A DNA stretch of 7,963 nucleotides from Dehalococcoidia bacterium (GTDB lineage: Bacteria; Chloroflexota; Dehalococcoidia; GIF9; AB-539-J10), in the NCBI GenBank assembly GCA_023229725.1, contig JALNYR010000016.1, positions 18,631 through 26,593 on the forward strand, in the 5' to 3' direction. Shown piece after piece: positions 1 to 5,609 of the stretch. Position 1 is the stretch's first letter, and the number at the start of each line of letters is the position of its first letter. The position numbers and the translations under genes were made by a program. The notes beneath the pieces are model-generated. The model was not told the origin of the DNA. It searched no databases and saw only the letters and a list, made by a program, of their open reading frames with translations.

Positions 1-3000
1 GGTGGAGTCGTCGCCGAAGTCCCAGCTCCAGGAGGTCGGCGAGCCGGAGGAGAGGTCGGAGAACGTCACGTCGTAGCCGACGCAGACGGAGGTGTCGTCA
101 GCCTTGAAGTCAGCGGTGGGCGTCTCGCCCACGGTGATGGTGACGGTGTCTTCGCCGGTACACCCGGACGCGTTCTCGACGGTGAGGGTATAGATGCCTT
201 CCATCGCCTTGGTGGCGTTCGGAATCACGGGGTTCTGCTGGCTGCTCGTGAAGTCGGCGGGACCGGACCAGGCGTAGGCGAAACCGGTGCCGGTGGGGCC
301 GCCGAGGAGTTCAATGTCGGAGCCGACGCAGACGGAGGTGGCCTGAGCGGAGGCGGAGGCGTCCGGTGCGTCGCTCACGGCCACGGTCGTGGACGCGGAA
401 GCCGAGCAACCCCTCGACGTGATGGTGAGGGTGTACTGGCCGGCGTCGGCAAGCGTCGCATCGTCGACCGTCGGGTTCCTATCATCACTGGAGAAGCCGT
501 TCGGGCCCGTCCATGCGTAGGAGTCCATGCCCGCGGGTCCGCCGCTCAGCTCAATGTCGGAGCCTTCGCAGACGGGAGAGTTGCTGGAGGCTTCTGCCAC
601 TGGAGAGTTACAGAAGTCGACCACGTAGGCCTCGGTCGGCTCTGTGGTGTATGTCAGTTCAAATATGAGGCCGGCCGGGTTGGCGCTGACGGTGCCGGTG
701 ATCTGGTTGTCCGCCTGGCCCATGTACTCGTTGGCGGTCTCGATGATGAGCGTGTTCACGCCGGACACGAGGAGAGCGGAGACGTCGAAGTGTTCGACGG
801 ACTCCCATCCGTGCCCGTTGACCCAGGCTTCGTAGCGCAGGCTATCCTGCCAGTCAGTCCCGTTGACGTTGTGGACCTGTGCTGTACCGACGAACGTGCC
901 ATTGAGGTAGACCTCATAGCCGTTGTCGACCGTTATCCAGAGATCGCCTTCGCCGGGCGTGCCTGGAACGGTGAACTGCTGCCGGAAGTTGACAACGTCG
1001 CCGCTGATGGGATGCACCACGCGGTAGCTCTCCCAGACCCAGTCGGCATCGGAGGAGAAGGAGTGACCGGTGAGAGACGTGTCCCAGTACGAAGGGTCAG
1101 TGCCGGAGTTAGGCTCCCACGAAGCCGCAGCCGGCAGCCATGAGGAGCCTTCCTGATACTCGGTCCCCCCCGGCGTGCTGTAGACGGCGCCGGAACCGGG
1201 GCCGACCACTATCGTGGCGTCCTCGGGTGTGCAGCTCTCCCAGTTCTCGACCGGCGTCTCGGAGACGATGTACGTCCCCGGAGTGAGGCCGGCGAACTCA
1301 TAGTAGCCGTTCTCGTCCGTGAGGGTCGTGTGCTGCTGGACCGGCTCGTCCTCGAGAGGACCTATGAGGGTGATTTCCCATCCCTCGATACCGGTGTCGC
1401 TGCACTCGCCGTCGCCGCAGCAGTACTTGTGGCCGCTGATGGCGTAGCCGGAACCCGGTTCGTCGTCATCATTGGTCACGGTGACGGTCTTGCTGTCGCC
1501 CAGCGACAGATACACGGTTCCATCGGTGGTGCAGTCCCCGGAGAAGGTCGCAACGTAGCCTGAAGGGCCCTCTTCGGTGATGGTGTACGTGCCCTCGTCA
1601 ACAACGAAGCTGACGCAAGGCTCCTGCTCGGAGGCGGGAGATTGGCGGCCAACCTCCACGCCCTGGCTGTTCGTGAGAACGAACTCGAAGTCGGAGATGA
1701 CGGCCTGCCCGCCATCGTCGTTGATGAGGACCTTACATACAGTGATGGTGGGGTCGAAGTCGTTGTTGGTAACGGTGACAGTCTTGTCGTCACCGGGTGC
1801 AAGCGTAATCGTGCCATCGGTGCTGTCGCCGGAGAAGGTCGGAGCGTAGCCCTCGGGGCCCAGCTCGGATATTGTGTACGTGCCGGCGTCGAGCGTGAAG
1901 GCAACGCAGTTCTCCACTTCCGATACTGGCGTTGCCCTGTCGACTTCACCACCCGCGTCACTGATGACGAAGGTGAAATCCGAGACGGCCGCCTCGCCGC
2001 CGTCGTCGCTGACCACGATCTTGCAGACGGTAAGAGTCGCCTTGTTGTCGTCGTCGTCGTTGGTGATGTAGCAGTCATAGCTGCCGCCCAGTTCGACGGT
2101 GAGGTCGCCGGAAGCGTTGCAGTCGCCGGACCAGCTGGACGCTGAGTAGCCCGGCTCGGAGTCTTCACTCACGGTGTGCGAACCCGGGAGCACCTCGATT
2201 GCCGTCTCCCAGGCCACGGGGTTGCCGTCCAGATATGCCTGGAAGTCGTCCGCGGTGAGCGTGCCGTCGCCGTCATTGGTGACGGTCTTGTGGAGCGTCA
2301 CCGTTGCGGGCGCGTCGTCGTTTGTAATGGTCACGCTCGCTTCTTCTTCCGTTGCGCGGGTAATCGTCCCGTCCGAGGAGTCTCCCGAATAGGAAGCCAC
2401 GTAGCCATCGGGCCCTACTTCGACTATGGTGTACGTGCCGCCGGAGAGCGAGAAAGTGACGCAGTTCTCTTCGTCTGACACGGGCCTCTGGGTGGCAACC
2501 GCGTTGCCGTCGGCGTCAAATATGACGAAGTCCCAATCATGGGCGGTCGCCGTGCCGCCGTCATCGTTGACCACTACCTTGCAGACGGTCAGCATAGCCG
2601 GGGTGCAGCAGTCGAGGACGTCTTTGTTGTAGTTGTTGTCATCTTCGGACGTGCCGAAGTAGAGCTTGAGATGCCCACTGTCGATGAGCTCATTGAAGTC
2701 CGCTGCGTCGTCGACCTCGGGCATGTTGTTGACAAGCATCTGAATAGGGAGAGCCCAGGTGGCGAACCAGTAGCTGCCTGAATCGTCGTGACCGTCTTCG
2801 GCGTAGGGGGCAATCGCCGGGTATCTCGTACCGAGCATGTCTTCCGCACTGTCTACGTTCGTGGGGCTGAAGAGGAACGGGATCTGCCGCTCGCCGACGC
2901 GGTTGCTGAACAGCGTCACCCACTCATCCTGCTTGCCGGAGAGGCTGATGAGGTACTCATAGCCTTCGGAGGAGTCGAAGTCCAGCACCACGACCCAGGC

Positions 3001-3315
3001 TGCATTCTTGAAGCCGAAGCTGGTGGTGGGGTCCGCGACGATGCGCTCGCGGAAGTGCGCGTAGCCGCCCGCGTTCTCGTCGAAGCAGTAGAAGGCTGCA
3101 GGATAGTCCTGCGTGCCCACAAGGTCCGAGTAGTCGGTTCCGATGCCGGGTTCGCCAGTGGGGTCAGCGAAGCAGTCCGGCACGGGCAGCCATTCGACGT
3201 ATTCGCATCCTGGCTCTTCCGGCTCCACCGTTGTGGCCAGCACTGTTGCCTGAGGAAGCAACAGAGAGGTCAACAGCACAATCTGACTGATAACCGAGAC
3301 AACTCGACGAATCAT
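1..3315 (-). CDS. Large secreted modular surface protein (CnaB-like, SdrD B-like, Ig/PKD domains), C-terminus cut off by window edge
   Basis: One frame is open for 1105 codons from ATG at 3315 to the left edge, so the gene is 3'-partial. A GGAGGT lies 5 nt before the ATG. Residues 1-27 look like a signal peptide: basic MIRR, a hydrophobic core, and a likely cut after V-L-A27. Residues 28-239 are an unrecognised domain with F/Y/W-rich beta-like segments. Residues 240-617 hold four prealbumin-like repeats of the type (T)VCKxxxxDDGG...GTYTIxExGPxGY...VTVTNDD. Residues 621-705 resemble an SdrD B-like domain (SGHKYC..., TDENGYYEFAGLTPGTY). Residues 706-902 form a beta-rich region resembling a carbohydrate-binding or galactose-binding jelly roll (VDNGYEVYLNGTFVG). 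Residues 905-982 and 983-1062 are Ig/PKD-like repeats (SxVCxGSDIEL.GGP...YAW.GP), and 1066-1105 begin a PKD domain (WSWDFGDDST). Such proteins are usually adhesins or cell-surface/extracellular matrix proteins; ligand and anchor are not visible. No catalytic domain was recognised. Confidence 0.9.
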   Translation of the reverse strand, partial: MIRRVVSVISQIVLLTSLLLPQATVLATTVEPEEPGCEYVEWLPVPDCFADPTGEPGIGTDYSDLVGTQDYPAAFYCFDENAGGYAHFRERIVADPTTSFGFKNAAWVVVLDFDSSEGYEYLISLSGKQDEWVTLFSNRVGERQIPFLFSPTNVDSAEDMLGTRYPAIAPYAEDGHDDSGSYWFATWALPIQMLVNNMPEVDDAADFNELIDSGHLKLYFGTSEDDNNYNKDVLDCCTPAMLTVCKVVVNDDGGTATAHDWDFVIFDADGNAVATQRPVSDEENCVTFSLSGGTYTIVEVGPDGYVASYSGDSSDGTITRATEEEASVTITNDDAPATVTLHKTVTNDGDGTLTADDFQAYLDGNPVAWETAIEVLPGSHTVSEDSEPGYSASSWSGDCNASGDLTVELGGSYDCYITNDDDDNKATLTVCKIVVSDDGGEAAVSDFTFVISDAGGEVDRATPVSEVENCVAFTLDAGTYTISELGPEGYAPTFSGDSTDGTITLAPGDDKTVTVTNNDFDPTITVCKVLINDDGGQAVISDFEFVLTNSQGVEVGRQSPASEQEPCVSFVVDEGTYTITEEGPSGYVATFSGDCTTDGTVYLSLGDSKTVTVTNDDDEPGSGYAISGHKYCCGDGECSDTGIEGWEITLIGPLEDEPVQQHTTLTDENGYYEFAGLTPGTYIVSETPVENWESCTPEDATIVVGPGSGAVYSTPGGTEYQEGSSWLPAAASWEPNSGTDPSYWDTSLTGHSFSSDADWVWESYRVVHPISGDVVNFRQQFTVPGTPGEGDLWITVDNGYEVYLNGTFVGTAQVHNVNGTDWQDSLRYEAWVNGHGWESVEHFDVSALLVSGVNTLIIETANEYMGQADNQITGTVSANPAGLIFELTYTTEPTEAYVVDFCNSPVAEASSNSPVCEGSDIELSGGPAGMDSYAWTGPNGFSSDDRNPTVDDATLADAGQYTLTITSRGCSASASTTVAVSDAPDASASAQATSVCVGSDIELLGGPTGTGFAYAWSGPADFTSSQQNPVIPNATKAMEGIYTLTVENASGCTGEDTVTITVGETPTADFKADDTSVCVGYDVTFSDLSSGSPTSWSWDFGDDST
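1465..2598 (-). repeat. Four tandem prealbumin-like (CnaB/SpaA-type) repeats in the surface protein
   Basis: The units are R1 about 2311-2598 (residues 240-335), R2 2044-2310 (336-424), R3 1756-2043 (425-520) and R4 1465-1755 (521-617). R1, R3 and R4 are close relatives of about 96 residues, each with a Cys before the first-strand Lys and a second Cys near E-x-x-C-V-x-F. R2 is shorter and divergent, with its two Cys near its end instead (C399, C415). Each unit keeps a Lys (K246, K343, K432, K528), a Glu (E299, E384, E484, E581) and an Asn (N332, N419, N517, N615) in the places expected for a CnaB intramolecular Lys-Asn isopeptide bond. Acidic N-D-D linkers join the units. At DNA level the repeats share short stretches (for example GTGTACGTGCC, plus-strand reading) but have diverged, so they are not a recent expansion. 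Confidence 0.8.
3235..3315 (-). other. Signal peptide of the surface protein
   Basis: Residues 1-27 have the Sec signal layout: a basic n-region (M-I-R-R), a hydrophobic stretch around residues 12-20 (IVLLTSLLL), and a V-L-A motif at 25-27 fitting signal peptidase I. There is no Cys at the +1 position, so a lipoprotein signal is not supported. The mature chain starts with T-T-V-E-P-E-E, an acidic linker. Confidence 0.8.
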
Positions 3316-3320
3316 TGCCA

Positions 3321-3326
3321 ACCTCC
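3321..3326 (-). promoter_or_regulatory. Ribosome binding site of the surface-protein gene
   Basis: On the minus strand GGAGGT sits 5 nt before the ATG at 3315. This fixes the start codon and agrees with the signal peptide that follows immediately. Confidence 0.8.
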
Positions 3327-3381
3327 GTCCCACCCTACGGGGCGCCCTGATCGCTCGTCGTTCGAGTCTTATCCGCGTCCT

Positions 3382-3394
3382 CTATTGGGAATAG
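3382..3394. repeat. Short inverted repeat CTATT-GGG-AATAG, possible operator
   Basis: Five-bp arms around a 3-bp spacer, in an AT-rich patch 67 bp upstream of the surface-protein start. It could be a protein-binding site, but an inverted repeat this short may be chance. Confidence 0.2.
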
Positions 3395-3569
3395 TACCTT
3401 CGTCACCTACTTAGTCGTGCACCGCGCACAGAACACACGCCAAACAGGACCATTGGAGGAGAAAATCGACCGGAACCGGCCGTTGCAGTGCCCTCAATTG
3501 ACGTCCCCTTGCACGAATGCTCGAGGCCCCGCAAACGTGCGCCGCGACAGCCCCTGCGCGATTTGCGTG

Positions 3570-3598
3570 ACAATAACACGTCGCTACGCGGTGGTCAA
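3570..3598 (-). promoter_or_regulatory. Candidate sigma-70-type promoter for the surface-protein gene
   Basis: Reading the minus strand, TTGACC (3593-3598) is followed after exactly 17 nt by TATTGT (3570-3575). The -35 matches 5 of 6 consensus bases and the -10 four of 6. The -35 sequence and the spacing equal those of the tRNA promoter in this window. Transcription would start near 3562, giving a leader of roughly 245 nt before the surface-protein ATG. The match is moderate and chance occurrence cannot be excluded. Confidence 0.4.
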
Positions 3599-3739
3599 GG
3601 ACGTCCTAGTACTAAAGACCCATGACAAATTGATGCCTCACCGGAGCGTCACGGGTTTTCGCCTGCGGCGTCGACGGCTTGAGGAAGTGGGTGCCCCGTG
3701 GGGGAGGCTTCGGACGGCCTGACGCCCGGCGGGACGGGA

Positions 3740-3757
3740 TACCCGCGGCCGCGGGTA
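3740..3757. repeat. Perfect 18-bp GC-rich palindrome
   Basis: TACCCGCGG is followed directly by its reverse complement CCGCGGGTA. As RNA this could form a very stable hairpin; as DNA it could be a binding site for a dimeric protein. It lies between the sigma factor and surface-protein genes, with no T-run on either side, so a classical terminator role is not supported. Confidence 0.6.
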
Positions 3758-3758
3758 C

Positions 3759-3777
3759 CGGGAGCGCATGACTCCCG
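3759..3777. repeat. Hairpin-forming inverted repeat CGGGAG/CTCCCG
   Basis: Six-bp arms (3759-3764 and 3772-3777) enclose a 7-nt loop, directly next to the 18-bp palindrome at 3740-3757. The two could stack in one structured transcript. Function unknown. Confidence 0.45.
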
Positions 3778-3845
3778 CCGACCGCGCCACATGCGTGCCC
3801 CAACGGGTCCATGACGCGCAGGTGGAGACGTGGAGTCGAAACGAG

Positions 3846-3869
3846 GAAGCTCCCCTCGAGGGGAGCTTC
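3846..3869 (-). terminator. Perfect 24-bp palindrome just after the sigma-factor gene, probable terminator
   Basis: Twelve-bp arms, GAAGCTCCCCTC and its exact reverse complement, meet with no spacer (3846-3857 / 3858-3869). It begins 20 nt after the sigma-factor stop codon, where a terminator is expected. On the minus strand it is followed by CCTCGTTTCG, which has only a weak T-run, so it is either a poor intrinsic terminator, an mRNA 3'-end stabiliser, or a protein-binding palindrome. Confidence 0.5.
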
Positions 3870-3889
3870 AATCACGGAGACCAGCGGCG

Positions 3890-4480
3890 TCAGCGCCCGA
3901 TGTAGGCGCCGGAAAGGGACCGCGACAGCGCCTGTCGCGCTCTGGCGAGGAGTCCTTCGACTGCCTTGGGAGAACGCCCAAGCTCACTGCTGAGTTCCAG
4001 CGTCGACAAGCCTGCGAAGTACTTGCGGCGCAGGGCGAGCTCGTAGTCCGCCGGCAGTCCCCTCAAGGCCTGGCGCACGACGTCCCTCGTCTCCTGAGCC
4101 TCAAACCAGGACTCGACAGCCGATGGACCGTAGTCTTCCTCCAACTCTTCGCCCACCTCACCCGGCAGTTCCGACGCACGGGAGCTTTCTACCTGCGGCT
4201 GTCTGCGATAGTGGTCGGCTATCTTGTGCTGGGCGATGGAACAGAGCCAGGTGTAAGGACTCGAGCGAGACCTGAAGCCGGAGAGCGACACGAGCGCGGC
4301 GGCAAACGCCTCTTGAACGATGTCCTCAGCCATGTCTTCGTCGCCGTGCAGCCGCGGCAGGACGAATCGCAGCAGCCTCTCGCGGTAGGCGGCATACAGC
4401 TCGTCGAGCGAGCTCTGCGAGGCGCCGACCGCTTCCTCCGGGCATACCGTATCCGTGGCGAGATGTGACATGGCCCCCAT
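3890..4480 (-). CDS. ECF-type RNA polymerase sigma factor
   Basis: A 196-residue protein of usual ECF size. Region 2 covers about residues 25-93: L-x-x-L-Y-x-x-Y, then D-x-D-M-A-E-D-I-V-Q-E-A-F, then the S-P-Y-T-W-L-x-x-I-A-x-x-K-I-x-D-H-Y-R-R segment that in this family contacts core polymerase and the -10 element. An acidic linker (about 100-130) precedes region 4 (about 134-188; A-L-x-x-L-P-x-x-Y, then a helix-turn-helix L-S-T-L-E-L-S-S-E-L-G-R-S-P-K-A-V-E) that reads the -35. The ATG at 4480 was chosen because GGAGG lies 7 nt upstream; the frame extends upstream to 4549, but that start lacks an SD. An ATG three codons inside (4471) is less well spaced. No anti-sigma gene follows; the next gene on this strand is the surface protein 574 bp away. 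The target regulon cannot be read from the sequence. Confidence 0.88.
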   Translation of the reverse strand: MGAMSHLATDTVCPEEAVGASQSSLDELYAAYRERLLRFVLPRLHGDEDMAEDIVQEAFAAALVSLSGFRSRSSPYTWLCSIAQHKIADHYRRQPQVESSRASELPGEVGEELEEDYGPSAVESWFEAQETRDVVRQALRGLPADYELALRRKYFAGLSTLELSSELGRSPKAVEGLLARARQALSRSLSGAYIGR

Positions 4481-4694
4481 TTCCCTGCCTCCTCTGTGGG
4501 TTTCGTGTGGTCTGGTTAATTTGTAGCAGGTGGGATAGCTGTGGCACATCGAACGAAAGTACTTCGGAGACGATGGGGTTGGTCATGGGACAAAGGGCGC
4601 TCATGACTCCGGTCCTGCTCCCGCCCGTGTGCCTTCCGCGATACGTGACGGCGTTGACCGTGGTGGGGGCGTGTGGTACATTACCGGGCACTGC
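4481..4694. other. 214-bp divergent intergenic region (sigma factor / tRNA)
   Basis: It holds the sigma factor's RBS (minus-strand GGAGG, 4488-4492) and, at its right end, the tRNA promoter. No convincing sigma-70 or ECF-type promoter for the sigma factor was seen; AT-rich DNA near 4515-4525 is the only -10-like patch and it has no matching -35. Confidence 0.5.
4654..4682 (+). promoter_or_regulatory. Promoter of the tRNA gene
   Basis: TTGACC (4654-4659), a 17-nt spacer, then TACATT (4677-4682). This matches 5/6 and 4/6 bases of the sigma-70 consensus at the ideal spacing. Predicted transcription starts near 4689, just before the tRNA 5' end at 4695, so the 5' leader would be only a few nucleotides. 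Confidence 0.7.
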
Positions 4695-4769
4695 GGCAGC
4701 GTAGCTCAGTGGTAGAGCAGGGGACTCATAAGCCCTTGGTCGGTAGTCCGAATCTACCCGCTGCCACCA
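4695..4769 (+). tRNA. tRNA with CAU anticodon (elongator Met, or Ile2 if lysidine-modified)
   Basis: The cloverleaf folds by hand. The acceptor stem GGCAGCG/CGCTGCC (4695-4701/4759-4765) is perfect, followed by T8 A9. The D arm is GCTC-AGTGGTA-GAGC. The anticodon loop is CTCATAA with CAT at 4727-4729. The variable loop is TGGTC. The T stem is GGTAG/CTACC, and A73 plus encoded CCA follow. G1-C72 pairs normally, so it is not an initiator tRNA, which usually has a 1-72 mismatch. Elongator Met and Ile2 share this anticodon and cannot be separated safely here. Two oddities: the T loop reads TCCGAAT, with C where U55 (pseudouridine) is nearly universal, and the anticodon stem closes with A31 against G39 and starts with a G-U pair. 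Confidence 0.9.
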
Positions 4770-4784
4770 GTACCCTCTTCAGTG

Positions 4785-5609
4785 TCACTTCGTCTCGTCC
4801 AGCACCGGGGGCTGGCACTTCGGGCAGAAGCAGGCTCCCCTCGTCTTCACCATCACCCTCTCGATTGGCGTGCCGCAGCGTGGACAGAGTGCACCTTTCT
4901 TGTGCGCCACGTTGAACGAGAACTGGGCCTCGCCTCGCCGCCCATCGGGTAGCGCGTAGGTACTGATGCTTGCGCCGCGGTTATCGATGGCGCCCTGCAG
5001 CACGTCGCGAATGGCGCGCCACAGAGAGCGAACGGCCTCGCTGTCGAGGTCGTTGGCGGGAGTCATGGGGTTGATGCCCGCAAGGAAGAGCGCCTCGTCG
5101 GCGTACATGTTGCCGACGCCGGCCACGATGTGCTGGTCCAGCAGCGCGGCCTTGATGGGGATGCGGTGCGTTCGAAGACGCTCGTGCAGGGCCTCGGCAG
5201 TGAAGTCGTTGTCCAGCGGTTCCGGGCCGAGACGCAGCAGCAGGGGCTTCAGATTCTGATAGAACTGCAGCTTGCCGAGCCTTCGCAGGTCGGTGAACAC
5301 GAGGCGTTCGCCGTTCGAGAAGCTCAGGGCGGCCCTGGCGCGAGTCCCGGCCGGAGGCTCGCAGAGGAAGAGAGCGCCCGTCATCCGCAAATGAAGGACG
5401 ACGCCGCTGTTGCCGGCCAGCAGCAGGATGAGGTGCTTGCCTCGTCGGAGCACGGCGCGGACTGTCGCCCCGAGAACAGCCTGCAGAGACTCCGCTCCCG
5501 CCGGACCGGCGATGGAAGGGTCCGGCAGCGAGATGTCGGTGATGCGCGCCCCGACGATGCGAGGTTCGATGGCGCGGCGAATGGTCTCGACCTCCGGCAG
5601 CTCGGGCAT
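4785..5609 (-). CDS. mutM: Formamidopyrimidine-DNA glycosylase / AP lyase
   Basis: A full-length Fpg of 274 residues. It removes 8-oxoguanine and ring-opened purines in base-excision repair and nicks the abasic site. The start is fixed by the family hallmark M-P-E-L-P-E-V-E: after Met removal, Pro is the Schiff-base nucleophile and the next Glu is catalytic. Other landmarks are K58 (R-R-G-K-H-L), M76 in L-R-M-T-G, R109-R110, the helix-two-turn-helix around 160-182 (V-A-G-V-G-N-M-Y-A-D-E-A-L), and a C-terminal zinc finger with C242, C245, C262 and C265. The residue after R109-R110 is Leu where E. coli Fpg has Phe110, the residue probing the helix. An extra Cys (C260) sits in the finger loop. 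No strong SD precedes the ATG. The gene is divergent from the NfnA homologue (113 bp) and convergent with the tRNA (15 bp between). Confidence 0.95.
   Translation of the reverse strand: MPELPEVETIRRAIEPRIVGARITDISLPDPSIAGPAGAESLQAVLGATVRAVLRRGKHLILLLAGNSGVVLHLRMTGALFLCEPPAGTRARAALSFSNGERLVFTDLRRLGKLQFYQNLKPLLLRLGPEPLDNDFTAEALHERLRTHRIPIKAALLDQHIVAGVGNMYADEALFLAGINPMTPANDLDSEAVRSLWRAIRDVLQGAIDNRGASISTYALPDGRRGEAQFSFNVAHKKGALCPRCGTPIERVMVKTRGACFCPKCQPPVLDETK

Larger units (their letters stand above)
3316..3889. other. 574-bp gene-free region between sigma factor and surface-protein gene
   Basis: No convincing gene was found; the short open frames have no good RBS and no recognisable protein. 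The half next to the surface gene (3316-3600) has its RBS, a CTATT-GGG-AATAG inverted repeat (3382-3394) and a candidate promoter (3570-3598). The sigma-proximal half (about 3640-3870) is very GC-rich and dense in palindromes: 3740-3757, 3759-3777 and 3846-3869, plus shorter ones near 3690 and 3724. No known RNA family (RNase P, SRP, tmRNA or a common riboswitch core) was recognised. Confidence 0.6.

Noticed and set aside
1642..2145. A 167-codon plus-strand frame across the CnaB-like repeats
   Set aside because: Antisense to the repeats; the apparent repetitiveness is inherited from the real gene.
1476..2168. A 230-codon minus-strand frame inside the surface-protein gene
   Set aside because: It is in another frame of the same repeats, and its Ser/Thr/Arg/Pro composition mirrors GAC/ACC-rich codons of the real frame. 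No RBS or domain.
1465..2598. CRISPR array suggested by regular repetition
   Set aside because: The period is about 290 bp, diverged and in frame, and encodes protein repeats.
2788..3414. A 208-codon plus-strand frame over the start of the surface-protein gene
   Set aside because: It covers the signal peptide and N-terminal domain on the opposite strand, has no SD, and no recognisable protein.
3417..3722. A 101-codon frame in the intergenic region
   Set aside because: No SD before its ATG, no hydrophobic or domain-like pattern, and it runs through palindromic DNA.
3846..3869. Palindrome as inverted repeat of an insertion sequence or an attachment site
   Set aside because: No second copy, no target-site duplication and no transposase or integrase are present in the window.
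3640..3870. Known structured RNA such as RNase P, SRP RNA, tmRNA or a cobalamin riboswitch
   Set aside because: I looked for their conserved cores on both strands and did not find them.
3830..4468. A 212-codon plus-strand frame over the sigma factor
   Set aside because: Antisense shadow of a gene with clear region 2 and region 4 motifs and a good RBS.
4481..4549. Upstream start (4549) for the sigma factor
   Set aside because: The extension reads through the SD of the internal ATG at 4480 and has no region 2 content.
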